In this document: positions 1 through 11,998 of the stretch, piece after piece
Layout: each line of letters begins with the position of its first letter
Numbering within the stretch: the stretch's first letter is position 1
Assembly: GCF_024323335.1 (NCBI RefSeq)
Contig: NC_066581.1
Coordinates: forward strand, 433,150,136-433,214,135
Reading direction: 5' to 3'
From: Lathyrus oleraceus
Taxonomy: Eukaryota; Streptophyta; Magnoliopsida; Fabales; Fabaceae
Length of the DNA stretch: 64,000 nt
Notes under the pieces: generated by a model
Told to the model about the DNA's origin: nothing
Database searches by the model: none
Seen by the model: the letters and a program-made list of their open reading frames with translations, nothing else
Made by a program: the position numbers and the translations under genes

Positions 1-404
1 ACTTCTATGGATATAACTTTTTCAATTGGGTTTGCATTTTTGGAAAGTGAAAAAGAGGGCACTGTAACTTGGGATTTAGAAGTATGTCAGACTCATGTTG
101 AAGGACCAAGAAAACATGTTAAAGGTCATTGTCACATATCACGACACCACACTGATGAATTCGATTGCAAAGGTGTTTCCTATATCATATTCATTAATTT
201 GTAGTTATCACATGACAAAAAATGTGAGAATTAAAGTTAAGTCAGCATTAGGGACCAAGCAAATCAAGGATGAAGATGGGAAAATGGTCAAAGTTGGTGT
301 GATATTGAAAAGCATAATCAATGCCTGAAATGTTGTGATAAATTCTTCTATGGAAGAGTTGTATGCCGAATTTGTAATACATTTTTGGAGGGTGTGTGAG
401 AAAT
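1..404 (+). pseudogene. MULE (Mutator-like) transposase, 5' part, broken
   Basis: Frame pieces at 7-110 and 95-328 read like the DDE core of plant Mutator-like transposases: GFAFLESEKEGTVTWDLEVC, then VIVTYHDTTLMNSIAKVFP, then ICSYHMTKNVR and a KVKSALGTKQIKDEDGKMVK stretch. A one-base shift near 95-110 separates the first two pieces. A TGA at 326-328 stands where the family usually has a Trp. The reading stops at 404, where the B Copia composite begins, and resumes at 38477 in the same sense, so both pieces belong to one interrupted copy. The 5' end lies outside the window. Family recognition is from memory of the motif order, not from a search. Confidence 0.75.
400..404. repeat. Left target-site duplication of the B composite (GAAAT)
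   Basis: GAAAT immediately precedes the LTR start TGAAATTCTGG at 405. The same five bases follow the last B LTR at 38472-38476. Between them lie 38 kb of nested elements. The MULE transposase frame continues across the two copies. Confidence 0.85.
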
Positions 405-424
405 TGAAATTCTGGTATGTAGAT
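405..424 (-). repeat. Left B LTR, terminal 20 bases
   Basis: TGAAATTCTGGTATGTAGAT matches the outer edge of the B LTR at 37289 (TGAAATTCTGGTACACAGAT). The remainder of this LTR is found inverted at 20199-21370. The last five bases (TAGAT) are the Gypsy target-site duplication. Confidence 0.85.
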
Positions 425-1869
425 TGATCGGTCACCATTTTCACTTTGCTTTCATTACTTATTTGACAAGAAACCAAGGATTCTGAAATACTTTGTGTAC
501 ATTATGGTACATTTTAAGTTACTTTTCATTTCCGTAATTTATTTAAGCATTTTATCAATTTTTAGTTTTATTTTGTGTTTTCGGGATTTTATGATTTGGT
601 TGTTTGTGTTTATGCCCTCCATGTCCACGTAAAAGATCCAACGGACTCAATGCGAGAAAGTGGAAAGTTCTAGCGTTTGAGGAAAAGATATTTTTCAGTA
701 CATGAGGCCTGACATGGCCACCCGTTTCACATGACACAGGCCGTGTCAGGAGGAAGTCAAAGTAAATACAAGTAATGTCCAAGACAGTGGCCTGACACGG
801 CCACCCGTGTCAGCTGATACGGCCCGTGTCAGGTCACCTAAGGAGTGTCAGAAGAGAATGGAAAGACAGGGAGCTGACACGGTCACCCGTGTTAGCTGAC
901 ATGGGCCAAGTCAGCCCATGCGCGGAATCTTCCAATTTTTGGCCTTTTTACCCGGGCTTAGGCTGCAAGGACGTTTTGGGGATTTCCAAACATTGCCAAT
1001 GGATTTTTCACTATTTTATGAGAGTTTCTACGAGACAAGAAGACACTTTGGAACGAGGAGAACACATAGCACAGAGAATTGTCAAACGATCGAGAATTAC
1101 AGAGATCAAGAAATTCGGAGAGCAGAAGATTTTCATGAGCGGAAGCAATTGAGGATCAAAGTCATCTAATTACTTGTAATGTGTATTTTTTATCTTGAAT
1201 CTGTTTTGAACAATATGAGTAGCTAAACCCCCAAATGCTAGGGGGTATCCCTGATTTAGATCTGTAATGGCTTTGAGTTTATGATTGCATTGATAATATT
1301 TTTTTACGATAATCTTTTGATGTGTTTAATGTTTTCTCTTTCTGACCAATCGAGATTGTTGTATGGTTATCAATTAGGTTGGATCGTCATTGGTAAGTTT
1401 TTCATAAGATTTCTCTGCAGTAGATATCACCTAGGACTAGGGATACCTTGTATGAATCAGAGCATTCTTGATATAATAAGGCTTAATTTCACCGATAATT
1501 TCCTATGGACATAGAAATTAGGGTTGAATGATTAAAGGTTTTCTCACCAAGGACTTGGGAGAAAATACCCTTGAGAAATGGTAGTAATTGATATTTGTTG
1601 ATGCAATAGTGACTCAGTGTTGTTACAGGGACAAATTATACACCTTCTTTGGCATTGTTCCTCTTCCCTTGCAACCCTTATTTTACAGTATTAATTTCTT
1701 TTGCCTTTATTTTTATAAATTTGAATCTAAAACCCCCAATACTAGTTTTATTTAATTGAACAATGACTTGAACTCGATATTAACTTGCAGTCCTTGAGAT
1801 CGACATTCGTGGAATTTCCCCTTTATTACTACAAAAGGAAAAATAGTACACTTGTTATTTTTCTGATCA
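425..1869 (+). repeat. Gypsy 5' LTR (1,445 bp)
   Basis: It starts TGATCGGTCACC and ends TCTGATCA, six bases before the primer-binding site. An inverted homologue lies at 21371-22736 (1,366 bp). The length difference is largely explained by extra copies of a TGACACGG...CCGTGTCA repeat in this copy. It contains no long open frame; short ORFs here are chance. Confidence 0.85.
700..915. repeat. TGACACGG / CCGTGTCA palindrome repeats inside the Gypsy LTR
   Basis: Several near-palindromic units of the form TGACACGG-(CCAC or CC)-CCGTGTCAG occur between about 710 and 910. Two or three such units occur in the inverted LTR (22330-22460), and four more between pol and the third ORF of the same element (15785-16015). 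Copy number differs between the two LTRs. Function is unknown. Confidence 0.75.
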
Positions 1870-1875
1870 AGTTTT

Positions 1876-1892
1876 TGGCCCATTGCCGGGGA
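1876..1892 (+). other. Gypsy primer-binding site (tRNA-Asp type)
   Basis: TGGCCCATTGCCGGGGA resembles the complement of the plant tRNA-Asp 3' end used by Athila/Cyclops elements (TGGCGCCGTTGCCGGGGA), with one base missing and two changed. It lies six bases after the LTR end. Confidence 0.75.
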
Positions 1893-2075
1893 CTGTCAAA
1901 ATATAGAGTTTAATTTTAATTCAATTAAAATTTTCCTGCTCTGCAATAAAATTATTTTTCTGTCATTTATATAATTTCATTCACTAATCTGTGTATGCAA
2001 GGAGATCCCTCAGCTGAATTTCTTTTTAATGCGGAAATCAAGAGAACCCTTCACTAGAGATGCAGAAACGCTAGA

Positions 2076-3046
2076 TTGAATTCCAAAGAAGAAGTTCCCT
2101 CTGATCACTCAGATTCAGAAAAAGAAACTATGGCTGAAATTCCTCCAGTTCCACCTCATCCACCTCTGGAAAGACTCTTAGGTGACTATGGAGGTGCAAA
2201 TGCGTTGGGTGGTAGATTGGCCATTGTCAACCAACCGATGAATGTGACTAATTTTCAACGGCATCCTAGCACAATTAATCAACTTGAAAGAAAACCTTTC
2301 ACCGGAAAGGCAAATGAAGCTGCAAACAAGCACCTACGGAGATTCCTGACCATGAGTACTACTTTGAAAATTGATGGTCATATTGATGAAGTAAAGAAGT
2401 TAAGAATGTTCTTGCTCACTTTAGCTGAAGAGGCGGAAGAGTGGTTCTACTCTCTTCCAGCTGGCAGTATTACATCATGGGAAGAGATGGAAACAACTTT
2501 CTTAAATGAGTACTTTCCAGCATCAGTATTTCTGAGAAAAAGGTATGAAATCTTAAAATTCAAACAAGAGGATGGTAAATCCTTGGGAGTTGCCTACAAA
2601 AGATTCAAAAGAGTCATGGTAGCTTGCCCAACTCATAATATGGATCAGACTGAACAAATGCATATGTTTGTTAATGGGCTCAAAATAAAGATAAAATAGT
2701 TGATTGATACAGTAGCTGGTGGCTTAACAAATTTCTCAACATCCACGGTATTAAAAAGATTATTTAAGCAATAGCTACGAATGAGCATATGGAATTATAT
2801 GACAGGTGTACAAGCAAGCCTGAAGGAGTCATTGATCTGAAATTGGAAGCTAATAGAATCCGTCTGAAAGACACAGTCGCTACTGAATTAGAAAAGAAAT
2901 TAAAGGCTATGAATATAGGTACTCAATGGGTAGCTCAAGTTCAACCGGCTCAGACCATAACTTGTGAAATCTCTAATAGACCTCACCACACGGTGTATTA
3001 CTTTACAACTCCTCAACAAATTGAAGAGATAAAATTCTTGAAGTAG
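2076..3046 (+). pseudogene. Gypsy gag (Retrotrans_gag), broken
   Basis: The frame 2076-2699 carries the Retrotrans_gag core: LRRFLTMSTTLKIDG, WFYSLPAGSITSWEEME, TTFLNEYFPAS and RYEILKFKQEDGKSL. It ends at a TAG in a KIK-stop-LIDT context where Gln is expected. A further stop and a frameshift near 2765-2785 separate it from 2789-3046 (MELYDRCTSKPEGVIDLKLE). Several more in-frame stops follow at 3044-3175 within Gln-rich sequence. No zinc knuckle was seen, as is usual for this lineage. Not able to make functional capsid protein as it stands. Confidence 0.8.
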
Positions 3047-3223
3047 AATAATCCCTACTCTAACACTTACAATCTAGGTTGGAAGAATCATCCAAACTTC
3101 TCCTGGAAAGATCAGAGAGGGAATGTTCCGCAACACGGTCAAGAACAATAATAGACCCAATATAAACAACGTTAGCAACAACAAGCTCCTAAGAAGTCAT
3201 ACTGGGAGATTGCCATTGAAAAA

Positions 3224-5094
3224 TTGGTTGCTCACAATATTCAGTTCCAAGAGGACACTAGAAACAATCAAAAGAACACCATTGCCTCAATAAAAAATCT
3301 TGAAGTTCAGATGGGTCAGATAACACAACAGTTAGCCTCAAATTCTCAAGCTCCGGGTACCTTGCCTAGTGGTACAGTGACAAATCCGTGTGAGCATAAT
3401 AATGTTAACATTGTAGTAAGTAGAAGTGGTAAGTCAACTGAGGAACCAAAAGAGAAAAATGCAGAGGAAGATGGGTTATTAGAAGTTTATTTAGAAATCA
3501 AAGAAACAAAGAAAACGGAGAAGGAAGTTGTTACAATGCTTGTAAAGGAGAAAGAAAGAGCTTCCAAGCCAATCATCAAACTCCCTTACCCTCCGAGACA
3601 AAAGAAGAAAGACCAACATGAAAAGAATTTTGAGAAGTTTTTGGAAATGTTTAAGAAACTTGAAATAAATATTCCATTTTCTGAAGCTCTAGAGCAAATG
3701 CCAATATATGCCAAATTCATGAAAGACATCATCTCCAAAAAGCGTTCCACAAATTTAGACCTGATCATCCTCATTGAAACTTGTAGCGATATTCTCCAAG
3801 GTATGAAAGTTCCTGTGAAAAAGAAAGATAGGGGTTCGGTTACTATTCCTTTCACTATTGGTGATATAAAATTCAAGAAGGCTCTCATTTATTTGGGATC
3901 CAGTGTGAGTTTGATGTCGCTGTCCATTTATAAAAAATTGGGCCTTGGCACCGTTCAAGACACTAGGATGGCGCTTCAGTTTGCCGATCACTCAATTAGG
4001 CGACCTTATGGAATTGTGGAAGATGTTCTGGTCATAATAGATAAATTTGTATTTCTGGTTGACTCTGTCATTCTAGAGATGCCTGAAGATGATGAGATCC
4101 CTCTCATATTGGATAGACCATTTCTAGAAACATGGTGGTGGATGATAGACATAGAGGAAGGAACAATGACTCTCAAAGTCTATGATGAAGAATTGAAAAT
4201 TGATGTTCAAAACACTATGCAATACAAAGATGATGTTGGCACGAGTCACACTGTAGAGGTAATAGATCAAGTGAGTGCTCAAGAAATTGAAACAAATATA
4301 CCTCAGTTACCGTTAGAACGTGTTTTGAGCTTATCAACTTTTGAAAGTGATAAAGACAAGAGAGATTCAGAAGTGCTAGCCATGATGGAGGAACAACCTC
4401 GGTCGATTAGATCTAAACCACACCGGTGGGAATATTTAAGACCACCCCCACCATCAAAAGATACTCAAGAGCCCAAAAAGTGGGCAGATCTGAAACAATT
4501 ACCTACGAAACTGAAATATGTGTCTCTTGATGCTGAAAAGAAGTGCCCATCCATTATCACTTCTAGTTTACAAATTTTCCAAGAAGAAGAACTCATCCAA
4601 GTACTAAAAAAATACAAGAGTGCTATTGGATGGGCGATTGAGGATTTGAAAGGTATTAGCCCGACAGTTTGCATGCACAAGATCTTAATGGAAGATGACC
4701 ATAAGCTGGTAGTTCAACCACAACAAAGACTTAATCTAGTTATGGAAGAAGTAGTTCGTAAAGAGGTTGTCAAGTTGTTAGATGCGAGGCTGATTTACCC
4801 CATATCTAACAGCTCATGGATTAGTCCAGTGCACATGGTACCAAAGAAAAGGGGGACTATTATGATAAAAAATGAGAAAAATGAGTTGATCCCAGCTAGA
4901 ACTATTACAGGTTGGAGAGTGTGCATTGACTACAGAAGGCTGAATATTGCAACAAGAAAGGACCACTTCTATTTTCTATTCATTTATCAAATGTTGGAAA
5001 GGTTAGCCGGTCATGATTGTTATTGTTTCCTTGACGGATACTCGGGGTACAATCAGATTGTTGTGGCCCCTAAAGATCAAGAGAAGACCACTTT
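3224..5094 (+). pseudogene. Gypsy protease and N-terminal half of reverse transcriptase
   Basis: This long open frame begins with a gag-pol linker (VQMGQITQQLAS). It continues with a retropepsin-like domain around 3860-4130 (ALIYLGSSVSLMSLSIYKKL...LILDRPFLE), then an RT start (WISPVHMVPKK, WRVCIDYRRLN, CFLDGYSGYNQI). The usual catalytic DLGA(S) reads YLGSS here, so the protease Asp is lost. The Gypsy sequence ends at 5094. The apparent last eight codons of the ORF (to 5119) come from the LTR of inserted Copia A. RT resumes at 13472 with TSD ACTTT on both sides. Confidence 0.88.
5090..5094. repeat. Target-site duplication of Copia A, left (ACTTT)
   Basis: ACTTT at 5090-5094 is repeated at 13472-13476, directly outside the two LTRs. 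The Gypsy RT frame continues across one copy. Confidence 0.92.
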
Positions 5095-6567
5095 TGAAAT
5101 TCTAGTTATCAGACTTTAGATGTCACACGGGTTGTTATGACATCCAATTCTGCACAGACAAGAATTATGCAGAACTTAAAAGTAAGTGCAGTAAATAACA
5201 CAAGTAATTGTTTACCCAGTTCAGTCCAACATGACCTACATCTGGGGGCTACCAAGCCAGGGAGGAAATCCACTATCAGTAGTATTAATTCAAAGCTAAA
5301 CTCACCCGTTTACAACTTGTCACTTAATCCCTACCCAATGCAATTTCAATCTTACACTAAGATCAGAGTTCCTACTCACTCCCCCTCAATCACCTCAGTG
5401 ATTACTACCTTTAATCAATATTAAAGACAACTTTGAAGTCACACTTCAAACAACTCTTGATTGTGCTTTACAGCTTTAATCAAGATACACAGCACTCACG
5501 CTTAAAAGCTTTGAGCGACACAACACTTACAACTCAATGAACACCCTATGCCAAAGCAATCATCTACGTGATAATGGCTTGGCTTACAAGATATGTCTAA
5601 TACAAGACTCACAAAAATACAGCAGTGAAGTATGATGGACACACTAAATCTTCACGCCTCAAAATCCCCAGTTCTGAATGAAGGAACGACTTCCTTTTAT
5701 ATTGCAGTACTTGGGCCTTTGCACTTGTATTCTCCTGAATTTAAGGTCACGCGAGTTCCCCTAAATTCCACATCTAGGTTACTAACAAATAGGCTATTTG
5801 TTAGGTTCATTAAATGTAGCTTGGTTGTTGATTTCCTGGATTTTCTCTTAGTTGTTGAATCCCTGAAGAATAGCCTGAGAAAAAGCTGAAACAGAAAACT
5901 GAACAACCTACAATATAGCATATGCTGTCAGGAATGAATGTCAAGACATTCAGCTTGACATCAAGGATCATATGCTAAGTCTGTTTTTCCAGAAAACAGA
6001 CTGTACAATTTTGCTGACCTGTACATGACCAAAATGACCATTCTACAGTAACAGCTTACATTAATAAATGTCAAAGTATCCAATTTGACCTTTACACATT
6101 TGGCCTAAAGTTAGTTCTGTTATCCCCTTGAAGAACAAACTAAGAAACATACTGAAGTGTACCAGAACACCACTCTGTCTATTGTTCAGTATATGCTGTC
6201 AATGATGAATGTCATAACATCCAGTTTGACATTCAGTCAGTAGGCCTTATGCCAGGTCTGGTATTTCCTTGATAACCAGACTGGAAATAAATACTAAGTT
6301 CTAACAGAAGACAAGTTGTTCTATTCCTTAGTATCTGCTGACAGGAATGAATGTCACAACATCCAGTTTGACATTCAATAAATCCTGTATTAGCTAATCC
6401 TGCAGTAACTACTCAAGTGTGTCATGACATCAGTCAAGACATCAGAGTACAGTTAGATATTCTAACCTACAATGCAGTCACACATACACACCATGTCATG
6501 ACATCAGTCAAGACATTAGAGTCCAGCTAGTGTTTTACCATATAATGCAGCCAATTAAACACCTACA
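5095..6567 (-). repeat. Copia A 3' LTR (1,473 bp)
   Basis: Starts TGAAATTCTAG and ends CACCTACA on the plus strand. It pairs with 11999-13471 without length change. It contains several copies of a GTCA(T/A)GACAT-like motif (about 5940-6510). The inner edge at 6568 touches the polypurine tract. Confidence 0.93.
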
Positions 6568-7230
6568 AACTCCCCCTTTGGCAAATTTTTGGCTAAAACA
6601 CTTTGATCCCCATAACAGAGTTCATAGCAGCGGAATCACACATCTAGCAGGAAATAAACCTAGCTAATACACTCAGAGCGGCAGCACACTCACACACATG
6701 GAAGTTAAGTAAAACTTCACATAACAACACACATACAGAAGTTAAATAAAAACTTCTAATTGCAGCACACATCAGCTGCAGGGGAGGGAATCTTCGAATC
6801 TGTCATGAACGTCTGTTTTTAACAGACCAATCTGTTGTCTGGGGTATCACCACTGTTACTCCCCCTTTTTGTCAGAAATGTTGCCAAAGCCAACAACAGA
6901 AACAAATGACAGACTTACAGACTTGGTTTTACTTCACAGTTTCAACCAAGTTGGCACCCACTTGATCTTGCTTCACAGCTTTGATCAAGTAATCACCCAC
7001 TTTTGCTTTACTGTTGGTACAGCCATATCAGATGCCATGACTTTGTTTCTGACATCCAGAACCACTCCTGCATGAACAGCGTCCTTGAATTCCTGCAGGT
7101 GCATAGGCCTTCTCACGTTAGGGTGTCTCCTTACCCTCTTGTTGCCACACTTGTTGCAAGTGGTATAGCTATGATCTGTTGACCAATCAGAACATAGTTC
7201 CAATAAATATATTCCAAACATCATTGGTTG
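6568..7230 (-). other. Copia A 3' internal region with polypurine tracts
   Basis: Read on the minus strand it ends CCAAAGGGGGAGTTTG at the LTR, the expected polypurine tract (about 6568-6583). A second purine run, GACAAAAAGGGGGAGTAAC, lies inside (about 6857-6875). SIRE1-like elements often have an envelope-like ORF here. Only about 660 bp are present, and the 79-residue frame at 6985-7224 shows no recognisable domain, so I call no gene. Confidence 0.8.
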
Positions 7231-10200
7231 CTATAAGGTCTCAGAGAGACATATTCCCAGTTTGCCCCTTAAATTTTCAAACTGAGTAGCATCCAGAGCC
7301 TTTGTAAATATGTCAGCCAGTTGCAGTTCAGTGGCTACATGTTCCAAAGTGATCACCTTGTCTTCCACCAGATCTCTGATGAAGTGATGTCTAATATCAA
7401 TATGTTTGGTCCTGCTGTGTTGGATGGGATTCTTGGAAATATTGATGGCACTGAGATTATCACAGAATAATGTCATGACATTTTGAGTGACATTGTACTC
7501 AATGAGCATCTGTCTCATCCACACCAATTGGGAACAACTGCTTCCAGCAGCTATGTATTCAGCCTCTGCAGTGGACAGGGATACACAGTTTTGCTTCTTG
7601 CTGAACCAAGATATGAGATTGTCTCCCAAGAAGAAACATCCTCCTGATGTGCTTTTTCTGTCATCAGCACTTCCAGCCCAGTCAGCATCACAGTACCCAA
7701 ATAGGACGGGCTCAGACCCATGTGAGTACAGCATCCCATAGTCACAAGTCCCATTGATGTACTTAAGAATCCTTTTGACTTGATTCAAGTGGCTCATCTT
7801 AGGCTCTGCTTGGTATCTTGCACACACTCCAACTGCATAAGAAATGTCAGGTCTACTTGCAGTTAGATATAGTAGACTGCCTATCATGCTTCTATACAAG
7901 CATTGATCAACACTAGGCCCTCCATCATCTTTGGTTAACTTCAGATGAGTAGGAGCAGGAGTCCTTTTGTGCCTAGCATTATCCATACCAAACTTCTTAA
8001 CGATGTTTTTGGCATACTTGCTTTGGGAGAGAAACATAGAGTCCTCCATTTGGTTGACTTGCATTCCAAGAAAGTAGGTTAGTTCCCCAACCAGACTCAT
8101 TTCAAACTCAGATTGCATCTGTTGAACAAAATGTGTTACCATTTGTTCTGACATACCACCAAAGACTATATCATCCACATTGATTTGAGCAATCATTATT
8201 TTGCCGTCTTCATCCTTCACAAACAAGGTTTTATCTATTCCATCTTTTCTGTATCCATTTGAGGTCAGAAATTCGGTCAACCTATCATACCAGGCTCTAG
8301 GTGCTTGTTTCAACCCATACAAGGCTTTCCTCAACTTGTATACATGATTAGGTTGGTTAGGATCACAGAACCCTTTAGGTTGTTCCACATAGACTTCTTC
8401 ATTCAAGTAGCCATTTAAGAATGCACTCTTTACGTCCATTTGGAATAGTTTAAACTTCAGAATGCATGCTACCCCTAACAGCAATCTGATGGACTCAAGC
8501 CTAGCCACAGGAGCAAATGTCTCATCAAAATCAACCCCTTCAACTTGAGTGTATCCTTGAGCTACTAGTCTTGCTTTATTCCTAGTAATTACTCCTTTCT
8601 CATCAGATTTGTTTTTGTAGATCCACTTAGTACCAATGATGTTGGTCCCTTCAGGTCTTGGAACTAGCTCCCATACTTCATTCCTTTTGAACTGCTCAAG
8701 TTCCTCTTACATGGCATTGATCCAGTATTCGTCAGTCAGGGCTTCTTTCACATTCTTTGGTTCAACCTTGGATACAAAGCAAGAATTTGAGCTTATTCCT
8801 CGTGACCTGGTAGTCACACCACTATTAGGATCCCCTATGATAAGATCCTTAGGGTGGTCTTTCTGAATTCTGATAGATGGCATTTTGGTGGTTGCATCTA
8901 CTTCACTTTCAGGAGGAGGTTCTTGTACTTCTTCAGACTTGACTGGAATGTCAGTTGAACTGTCAAGGAATGTTTCAACATCCTCTATCACATTGATTCC
9001 TTCCTCTTTATCATCCATAATAACATTTATGGATTCCATCAAGACATTGGTCCTGTAGTTGAACACTCTGTAGGCTCTGCTGTTAGTGGAGTATCCTAGA
9101 AATATACCCTCATCACTTTTGGGATCCAGCTTCCTTCTCTATTCACGATCTGTGAGAATGTAGCATTTACTTCCAAAGATATGAAAGTACTTCACTGTGG
9201 GTTTTCTGCCTTTCCATATTTCATATAGAGTGGAGGAGGTTCCTTTTCTCAAGGTAACTCTGTTGTGAACATAGCACGCGGTATTCATTGCTTCAGCCCA
9301 AAAGTGCATGGGGAGCTTCTTTGCATGAATCATTGCTCTGGCAAATTCTTGAATAGTTCTATTTTTTCTTTCAACTATCCCATTCTGCTGGGGAGTTATA
9401 GGGGAGGAGAACTCATGACTTATTCCTTCAGACGAGCAAAACTCATCAAACTTGGAATTCTTGAACTCCGTACCATGATCACTCCTAATCCGGACCACAC
9501 AGCTGTCCTTTTCCCTTTGAAGTCTTATGCACAGGTCTTTGAAGACATCAAATGTATCTGACTTTTCTCTGATGAAGCTTATCCACGTGTATCTGGAATG
9601 GTCATCAACCACCACGTAAGCATATCTCTTCCCACCAAGACTTTCAACCTGCATAGGTCCCATTAAGTCCATGTGCAACAGTTCCAGAACTCTGGAGGTT
9701 GTAGGATGTCCCAGCTTCGGATGTGACATCTTGGTTTGCTTGCCCACCTGGCATTCTCCACAGACTCTTCCTTCATCAATAAGCAGCTTTGGAATTCCTC
9801 TGACTGCTTCCTTGGATATAATCTTCTTCATTCCCCGTAAGTGGAGATGTCCAAGACGTCTATGCCACAGCTTCACCTCCTGTTCTTCCTTGGCTGAGGA
9901 GCATATTGTGGAAAAGTTAGAGACTTTAGGTTCCCACAGATAACAGTTATCTTTGGACCTGGTTCCTCTCATAACTTCCTGATTGTCACCATTTGTCACA
10001 ATGCATAGCTCCTTAGTAAACTGAACATGGAACCCTTGATCACACAGCTAGCTTATGCTGATAAGGTTTGCAGTTAGTCCTCTTACTAACAGCACATTAT
10101 TCAGTTTTTGAACTCCAGAGCAGTCCAGCTTACCCACACCTTTTATTTTTTCTTTGGCACCATCACCAAAGGTCACATAGCTGGTAGTGTGAGGTTGAAT

Positions 10201-11928
10201 ATCCACCAGTAGATTTTCCATACCAGTCATATGTCTTGAGCATCCACTGTCAAAGTACCAGTTTTCTCTGGTAGAAGCCCTTAGAGCTGTGTGTGCTAAC
10301 CTAGCATACCATTGTTGCTTCTTGATGGGGACATAGCGCTTATATGTCTTATGCTTAGGCCTGACATGCGAGGCTTGGTTAGGGAAACCATGAAGCCAGT
10401 AACAGAAGGCTTTTATATGTCCAAGCCTACCACAGTGGTGACACCTCCACTCCTGGTATTTCCTCTTCTGATGATTATTCATCCTAGTTCCCCGATGTTG
10501 AGACATTGGCTTTGACTTCCGCTTGAACTTCTGAACTTTAGCCTTTGGGCGTTTGTGTTCAGCTAAGGATCTTTTCCCAAATCCTAGGCCAGATTTGGTT
10601 CCAGACTGCTGTCCCACCTTTAGAATCTCTTCCAAGGTGTCAGTTCCATTGTTCATCATTCTGATGGATTTAGTCATCTGATTCAGCTTGGAGGTCAGCA
10701 AGGCTATCTCACCATTTAGACCCTCTATGGCTGTCAGATGCTTCTCTCTATCATCTTCCAGTTCCTTGATGAGTTTCTTCTGCTTTTCTCCTTGTGCACG
10801 GACTTCTGCACTGGTGGTACACAGCTTCTTATAGGCTGCAGCAAGTTCATCAAAGGTCAGTTCATCTGCACTTGAGTCATCATCAGAGGCACAAACACTG
10901 GTTAGTGCAGTGACATGTTTGGCAGATTCTCCTTCAGATTCACTTTCAGAATCTCCTTCAGACCATGTGATAGTTATCCCCTTCTTTTGCATCTTGAGAT
11001 AAGTAGGACATTCAGCTCTGACGTGTCCATACCCTTCACAACCATGACACTGGATTCCCTTGCCTTGGTTGAACTTTTCTTCAGAAGTTGATCTTTTCCT
11101 GATGTCAGACGGGATGTTCTTGACATTAGGTCTCCCTCTTTGATCAATCTTCTTCACGAACTTGTTGAATTGTCTCCCAAGCATGGCTAAGGCTTCTGAT
11201 ATACTTTCATCACCTTCAGTATATCCTGCTTCTGACTCTTCTTCAGCATTAGATACAAAAGCTACGCTTTTGTTCTTCTTTTCAGCATTCTCACACAAGC
11301 CCATTTCAAAGGTTTGGAGAGAACCAATGAGCTCATCCACCTTCATATTGCAGATGTCCTGCGCCTCCTCTATGGCTGTGACCTTCATAGCAAATCTCTT
11401 AGGCAAGGACCTGAGAATCTTTCTTACAAGTTTCTCTTCAGCCATTTTCTCACCTAGTCCACCAGAGGTGTTTGTAATTTCAAGAATATTCATGTGAAAG
11501 TCATGAATAGTCTCATCCTCTTTCATCCTCAGATTTTCAAACTTGGTGGTCAGCATCTGAAGTTTGGACATCTTCACCTTGGAAGTACCTTCATGAGTTA
11601 CCTTGAGGGTATCCCAAACTTCCTTAGCTAGTTCACAGTGGTGCACCAGCCTGAAGATGTTCTTACTGATTCCATTGAACAATGCATTCAAGGCCTTGGA
11701 ATTTCCAAGAGCTAATGCCTCTTGCTCCTTGTCCCACTCTTCTTCAGGAATCTGCACACTGACTCCATCTTCACTTGTCTTCGTTGGATGTTCCCATCCT
11801 TTGTTGACAGCTCTCCAGACTTTTCTATCTAGAGACCTTAAGAAGGCTATCATACGAAGCTTCCAGTCATCATAATTAGAGCCATCCAACATGGGTGGTC
11901 TATTTGAGTGTCCTATATCCTTGTCCAT
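7231..11928 (-). pseudogene. Copia A gag-pol polyprotein with three in-frame stops
   Basis: One uninterrupted reading frame of 1,566 codons without any indel. Domains by approximate residue: gag 1-280; zinc knuckle about 293-306 (CX2CX4HX4C); coiled linker; second knuckle about 497-510; protease about 555-640 (WYFDSGCSRHMTG); GAG-pre-integrase about 680; integrase with Asp about 753, Asp about 820, Glu about 855; RT about 1074-1320 (VKSAFLNGY and a VDDIVFGG box in which the usual Tyr is Asn); RNase H about 1410-1540 (DADWAG...TKHIDIRHHF). Stops: TAG 10048-10050 (codon 627), TAG 9139-9141 (codon 930), TAA 8707-8709 (codon 1074). All three stand where the family has Gln, so each fits a single C-to-T change. 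Start chosen at ATG 11928, just downstream of the primer site. Confidence 0.92.
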
Positions 11929-11984
11929 GGTACTAGAAAGTAACTTCCCTAGATCTCACCCAGAAATTCACAGGCAGGGTGCCT

Positions 11985-11996
11985 GCTCTGATGCCA
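11985..11996 (-). other. Copia A primer-binding site (initiator tRNA-Met)
   Basis: On the minus strand TGGCATCAGAGC, one mismatch from the plant initiator tRNA-Met complement TGGTATCAGAGC, two bases from the LTR edge. Confidence 0.88.
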
Positions 11997-11998
11997 AT

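Noticed and set aside
5137..5889. ORFs of 95 and 85 codons in the Copia A LTR (also at 12041-12793)
   Set aside because: They are conserved only because the two LTRs are copies of each other; both lie in non-coding LTR sequence and have no domain.
6985..7224. 79-residue minus-strand ORF after Copia A pol as an envelope gene
   Set aside because: Too short, no recognisable motif, and the region lacks room for the usual SIRE envelope-like ORF.
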